NCBI RefSeq assembly: GCF_029867415.1
Contig: NC_081184.1
Location: forward strand, 78,342,364 to 78,406,363
Direction: 5' to 3'
Source: Vicia villosa
Lineage: Eukaryota > Streptophyta > Magnoliopsida > Fabales > Fabaceae
DNA: 64,000 bases
This document shows, piece by piece, positions 58,513 to 64,000 of the stretch. Below the pieces are notes generated by a model. It searched no databases and had not been told where the DNA came from. It worked only from the letters and a program-made list of their open reading frames with translations. Every line of letters starts with the position of its first letter. Within the stretch, counting starts at the first letter, position 1. The position numbers and the translations under genes are program-made.

Positions 58513-61500
58513 TGTCATACCCTAATTTTGACCCCCCCTGAGATGTCATATCTTCAGGCTTTTCATCAGATCAAAACAAATGCCCAGAGCAGTCACTTCT
58601 TCATCTGGCATTTAATCGAGGATGGTCAGAAGCAAAAGAACTCAGGCAAAGGATCAATCAATAGAAGGATTAGTCTCTAACACAATCATAGGAATCAAAA
58701 GCTTCATTTATATTCACATATGATTGATTAGACACCCAGTCATATGAACTCAGGTCACCAGACTAGGGTTTTGAACCTATCAAGGACTAAAATCAGGGAT
58801 CACCTTTGGGAAACCCTAAAAAGCTCCAGGACCTCTATTAAAGACTTCAATCATCTTCAAATGATCCATATAACAAGATCCATTGGGCATTACACTCCAA
58901 TTCAAGATCCACAATCATCAATTTCATCTGGTCGACAATTAGGGTTTTTTGACCTAATTCATCTGGATAGTTGACTTTTAATCAGGGCATGGATCCAAAA
59001 CTCAAGACATGGTTCAAGGACTTCTACTACCTCAATATAATCCATTAACATCACTCATTTGAGGAGAAGATCTTGATTCCACACAAAAGTCCAAAATCTC
59101 ACTTTATCTGGAAAAAGTCAACTGTATGGGATCACCTTTGACTTTTAAGATTTTTGGTCAAACCATGACTTTTAAAGATCAATATCATCAATATATGGTT
59201 ATTAAAGTCATTTGACCAAAGAAATTCAAGAAAAATCATCAAGGAGCAAAAAGTCGGGAATTAGGGTTTTTGAGGGCATTGTGGGAACTCAAAATTTCAC
59301 CTACACAACTCAAAAAACTTCCAACATGAAAGTTGTAGATCTTGCAAAATAAAACAACATCTTACAAAGCAACTTTTTTCAAGAAATCAATCATTTAAGA
59401 GATTTGGAATTTTCAAGCTTTAGGTTATAAAAACTTAGAAATTTTTCCTAAGTGTTTTTAACCTAGTTTTCATCCAACTTTGGGCTCATTTTTCACAATT
59501 TTCCCAAATGATTCTGAAGAAACCCCAAACTAATGATTTGAAGTAGATGTTTAGGGCTTTCCAAATTGTGCTCAACCTTCTCCAAATTCATTTTGAGCTA
59601 GGAGTTATGCTTGTTCAAAGTTGGCCTCATGGAATGAAATTATAGGTCATGACCAAGTTTGAAACTTGCGATTTTATGCAAGTGCCTACACTAATTGATG
59701 ACTCTAAACTTCAGAAACATCTTAAAGGATAGGAGAAGATCAAATGCATCATTGCAAAGAGATTGAAGAATATTCAAAAATTCAATGCCATGTGATTAAG
59801 TAATCATTACAAAATGGAATATTGATGAATCATCAAGGAATCCTCTTCTAAGCCAATTAGAGCTCTCCTCTGCATCAAAATTGTCCCCTGGGATCATACA
59901 TGATCAATGGTTGGGGAAGCTAGCTCGAAAATCCATCATTGCATATGTGATATTTCCAAATTTCCTTCTTAGCTAAGAAACTAAGTTAACTCTACTAAGC
60001 AAGCTCTCTACATCCAATTGCTTTGCATCCATTTGCCTATAAATACATATGCATTCCTCAGTATTAATCACACCAAAGCAACCATATTCCTTGCTTTCTC
60101 TTTCTTTTCTCATGCTTATGGTTTTTCAAAGTTCTTTGGCAATAAGAATCGTTTTCTTCAAACCAGAGCTTCTCTTTGGAAAGTAAGCATTCTAACATCT
60201 CAAGGGGGTTCATTTGAGGTGATCCAAGCACCTGGATCACTTCTGTAAGTGGAGGAGCACCATTGTTGCTTTCACTTTGGAGCTTTTGCAGTTGGAGGTC
60301 CATAGAGCAAGTCAGAAGGTTTCAAGCAAAGCCAGGCATCCAGACACATTCCTTAGGGTGTAGTGAAGCTATTCAGATGGTCGCAGCTCATTTGTAACTG
60401 CAGATTCATCATCCTCCATGTTCACTTGAAGCTCAAATCGAAGGAGTCGGGTAGAGCAATTCAGAAGGATTGAAGTCACAATAAGCATCCAGTTAGCATC
60501 ACTGAGTCCCAAGGAAGCTTTTAGGATCATCTCACAAATATTTTAGTGGAAAAATCCTAACCATTTAGATCTTAATTAGGTATAGATTTTTTCTGTACTT
60601 TAATTAAGTTGACTTTTGTCAGAATTCAATCTGTTTTCAAACTTCGAAGTAAACAGACGATCGAGGTTTTCAAACAACAGAACCTCGCATCTTTTCAACT
60701 GTTTTTCATAAACAGTAAATCATTTTCAAATGGGCCTCTAATAGAGTGTAAGTCCCAACACCTTTTTCTTTTCATAGTTTGTTTTCAAAACTGTATTTAC
60801 AAAATCTTCTATCTGTTTTCAAAACATTCTTCTGGTATTTGAAGGGCATTATTCCCGGTGAAACTCTTCAGATACCTATGTGACCTATGTCCATCTTCAC
60901 TTCTTCTGTTTTCAAAACCCCTTAACTGTTTATAATAAATATTCAACTGTTATTCATCAATTGTTGGTGAGGCTTTGTACATACTTCTTCAAAGGCCTCC
61001 ACTCCATCCAGGTTAGGCTTTATAGCTTTCAATTTACAGTCTTTGTTTAAATTACTGTCAAATATAAACTGTACATATATTGTTTAGAACTACGTCTGAG
61101 TGTAAACCTTATGACAGTTAAACTATATATATATTATAGGAATATGGCCTAGGATTGAGAATGTCTTCCCGGTGAAGGCTCTTTCCTAATTAGAGATCTG
61201 TAGTTCAAACCCCCAAGATGAATTATTCTCGGTGAAACATCTTGGCAAAAACCTTAGAATCCAAAAAAACTAGGACACATCCACCCAAGAGGAATTATTC
61301 CCGGTGAAACCTCTTACCCATTTGCATAGAGCCAAAATAAGTTCAAAACCACATAGCTTTCTCTTGTGCTATAACAAGGACCCTCGATTAGCCTCTTCTT
61401 GGGCTTTGTACAAGGACCCACAGGCTTCTTAAAAGCATTTCCAGCTTCCTCTTGAGCTTGTATACAAGGACCCATCAGGCTTCTTATAAACATAGGAACA

Positions 61501-63616
61501 GGTCTTTAGTCACCTTTTAACCTACCCTGGTGAGTTTCTTCCAATTTAAACCAGACTTTAAACAAGCTAAGATTGTCTCAATCTCATATTGAGCACACCT
61601 TTTGGAATGAGAGACATGGACAGTCTCTGTCACCCTTATCTTCATTAATCTCCTTAGCAGAGTCTAGGATCCATATTTGTTTATCCTCAGTAAGAGTCAG
61701 CCTTAATCTTGGGCTTTAAACAAGAAGTCTCAATTAGATAATCTTTCTGCCATCATTTAAAAAACCCTTGGAAAGGGTTAGCCTCAAAAATCTGTCTTTA
61801 AAAGGTCAAAATCCCCTGGAAAGGGTTAGCCTCCAAAATCACTCCTTTAAATCCAAAATCCCCTGGAAAGGGTTAGCCTCCAACTTCAGTCAATAAAAAG
61901 TCAAATTCCCTGGAAAGGGTTAGCTTCCAAAAAATTCATTCTTTTCAAAAGACAAACTCTCCAGCAGAGTAAAACCCTTGGAAAGGGTTAGCTTCCAAAA
62001 AACTCATTCTTAAAAAAGATAATTTCACCAATTGAGTCAAAATCCCTAGAAAGGGTTAGCTTCCAAAAAAAATCAGTCTTTTAATAAATAAATCATCCAA
62101 TAGAGTAAAACTCCCCAAAAATAGTTAGCCTCAACCTTGGGCTTCATACAAGGCACCAAATAATAACTTCCCCTGTTAAGAGTCAGCCACAACCTTGGGC
62201 TTTATACAAGGCAGATAATAGAGTCTCCCCAGTGAGTCCTTCATCATTAAGTAGCCACAACCTTGGGCTTTGTACAAGGCAGATAAACCATATTTCCTGT
62301 GTCAAAGATTCCTAACCTCTAGGATCTTTTCCCCATAGAGTCGTCCATACTCAGTTTCCTCATCAGTCAGCCACAACCTTGGGCTTTGTACAAGGCAGAA
62401 AATAATAATTTCCCTAGCTAGAGTCAGCCACAACCTTGGGCTTCATACAAGGCACAAAATAGAGTCTCCCTAAGTAGAGTCAGCTTCAATTCTGGGCTTT
62501 GTACAGAACACCAAATAAAATCCATCAAATAAACACTCTCCAACTAGAGTCAGCCTCAATTCTGGGCTTTATACAGAACACAAAAATTCCCTGTAATTAA
62601 TCCAGTGGAGTCATCTCCCAAACTCAATAAAAATTAATCAATCAAAAGCCTCAAGCTTGGGCCTCATTCAAGCCAACTCAAAATCAAATCTTTCAAACAA
62701 TAGATAGACATAGCTTATCTCCATAGAGAGATCTTTCTCCTATCTCACCACATTCAAACAAACAAACATTACATTTCAATTTCAATTTCAATTTCAAACA
62801 CTCTCCCATTTAGGACTTTGAAAGGCATGCTCTGAGGCAAACAAACCCAGACTTGTACACTTTCCCTAATTTGGATGAGAATCATTCTTTCATTCAAGAG
62901 GCATGTTGGCTGTCATACTTGATCAACCAAGTAGGCTCCCTCTCTTAATGAAATGAATTCAGTTATCCTGTCACACTTTTAATGTTTGTGGTGGAATTGT
63001 AGAAATACCTCTCTGTAAAGATGATTTCATGTCTTTTTACTGTATACAAAGATTTAATTCAAGCTTCAACCTTGAGCTTCAAGCAAGGCACCAAAAATAA
63101 TTAATTAGTTCCCCGAACTACATTAAGCTCTGACTTCCATGAGGGATATGTAGGCATGAGGTTCACAAGGAATCTCAGCGAGCTAATAAAATACCAAAAA
63201 TAGTCAGTCAGTCTGTCTGTCTTTCTTTTAATCAATTCAATTCCTTCTCCTAATACAAAGGAGAAACTTTCCCAATAATAAGCGACAAACACAAACACAT
63301 TGATACAGAGAAGGTTCCCGTAGAGTATTACGGATATGTAGGGTGCTTAAACTCTTCCCTATGTATAACCGACCCCCCGGACTCCAGAATTTCTAGTCTA
63401 GGTGAATCCCCACACTTAGCAAACTCCTAGGGTTTAGTTGAGATCTTTTTTCCCCTTTCCTACTCGTAGGACAATAACAAAGTTCGTGTGATATCGTAGG
63501 AAGAACTGAAACAAAATTCATCCCATCCCGGGCGCATTCTCCTTCTAAATTTCGTGTGAAGGGTCTAGCGTGCCGTCCTCCCAAGTGAAACGGGGAGGTA
63601 AAAAAACGACACCACA
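58513..63616 (+). repeat. Ogre 3' LTR
   Basis: 5104 bp, starting TGTCATACCC and ending ACGACACCACA. It matches the two parts of the 5' LTR with scattered substitutions, except for about 790 bp missing at 60530/60531, one missing 122-bp copy, and a 175-bp segment (between 60091 and 60273) that the 5' LTR lacks. The tRNA-like unit is in the missing part. The hairpin repeat families are present at 60848-62590. Confidence 0.95.
61766..62580. repeat. Hairpin repeat families in the Ogre 3' LTR
   Basis: About six CCCTGGAAAGGG-type units (61766-62060) are followed by CCTTGGGCTTTGTACAAGG-type units (about 62130-62580). One repeat (62046) has CCCTAGAAAGGG and several others carry single changes. Confidence 0.85.
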
Positions 63617-64000
63617 ATCGCCACGAAATGAATAAACAGAGTCGCCACCAAATTTTATTTATTCCAATGGGAAAGGGAGAATATTGATAAAACCCACAAC
63701 TGAAATGAAATTGACAAAGATGGTCTTCGCAACCAAATTCGGGTTCGGGAGTCGGTTAAGCAAGGGGAAGGTATTAGCACCACTTACCTCCATCGTACTC
63801 GATGGGACCCATTTAGTTGTTTCGCAATCGAATGTTATCTTGAGTCTACGTTTATTTCATCGAGAGAAAGAACATGTTTTTGGTTTTTTAATTATGGAGA
63901 AAAAAGAAAATATTTTTTATTATTATGCTCGCCAAGACATTTGTGTCTTGTGCCTACGTATTCCCAATGGGGAAAGTTAGAGCAATCGTAGTTCGAGACT
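63617..64000. repeat. Continuation of the 1172-bp repeat unit after Ogre
   Basis: It begins ATCGCCACGAAATGAATAAA and matches 12276-12545. After 63880 the two copies differ: here an A/T-rich stretch follows that is missing at 12546. The first five bases are the right copy of the Ogre target duplication. The window ends inside the unit. Confidence 0.85.

Overview
The window is plant nuclear DNA made of nested LTR retrotransposons. I found no cellular protein gene, no rRNA, no functional tRNA gene and no CRISPR array. The main element is a giant Ty3/gypsy element of the Ogre type: LTRs of 5 to 6 kb, an extra ORF1 upstream of gag, two RNase H domains, and hairpin tandem repeats before the 3' LTR. 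Ogre elements are abundant in legumes, especially Fabeae (pea, vetch, faba bean). The species is therefore probably a legume of that group, which is an inference.

Layout. (1) 1-642 is LTR-like sequence with GTCGAC-centred palindromes. (2) About 643-8375 is a decayed Ty3/gypsy Tat-lineage element: gag start, protease, RT, RNase H plus a second archaeal-type RNase H, integrase, then an antisense gene (5507-7438, minus strand) with a plausible 65-nt intron. (3) About 8376-12258 is a broken Ty1/copia element: LTR-like leader, gag, protease piece, then an unidentified ORF. It has no integrase or RT. (4) 12259-13454 is a unit of about 1172 bp whose next copy begins at 13431 and is split by the Ogre insertion; it resumes at 63617. 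(5) 13455-63616 is the Ogre element, about 23.2 kb once later insertions are subtracted, flanked by an imperfect 5-bp duplication (ATCGT/ATCGC).

Insertions inside Ogre. Its 5' LTR holds a Ty3/gypsy chromovirus (15860-32218, target duplication CGTAT, LTRs about 2.2 kb). The chromovirus pol in turn holds a Ty1/copia element (21155-28510, duplication AAACT, LTRs about 1.54 kb). Downstream of the Ogre RNase H lies a second insertion of the same copia family (45202-55790), arranged LTR, full internal region, LTR, truncated internal region. A deletion at its right edge also removed the Ogre integrase. The nesting gives a relative order: Ogre first, then the chromovirus and the composite copia insertion, and the inner copia after the chromovirus.

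How the parts work: each element encodes, or once encoded, Gag (particle), protease, integrase, RT and RNase H for its own replication. LTRs carry promoter and polyadenylation signals, a tRNA-complementary primer site follows the 5' LTR, and a purine tract precedes the 3' LTR. Most pol genes are broken by stops, frameshifts, deletions or insertions. Long open frames remain in Ogre ORF1, the three copia gag genes, and two copia pol frames (one lacking integrase in frame, one with a late stop).

The most interesting signals are the spliceable antisense gene of the Tat element, paired 10-bp palindromes 21-22 bp apart in the copia LTRs, a hairpin satellite with 118-bp units and a 240-bp higher-order period in the Ogre 3' region, a possible -1 frameshift site at the copia gag/pol junction, and a Pol III-like A box/B box/T-run unit in the Ogre 5' LTR.
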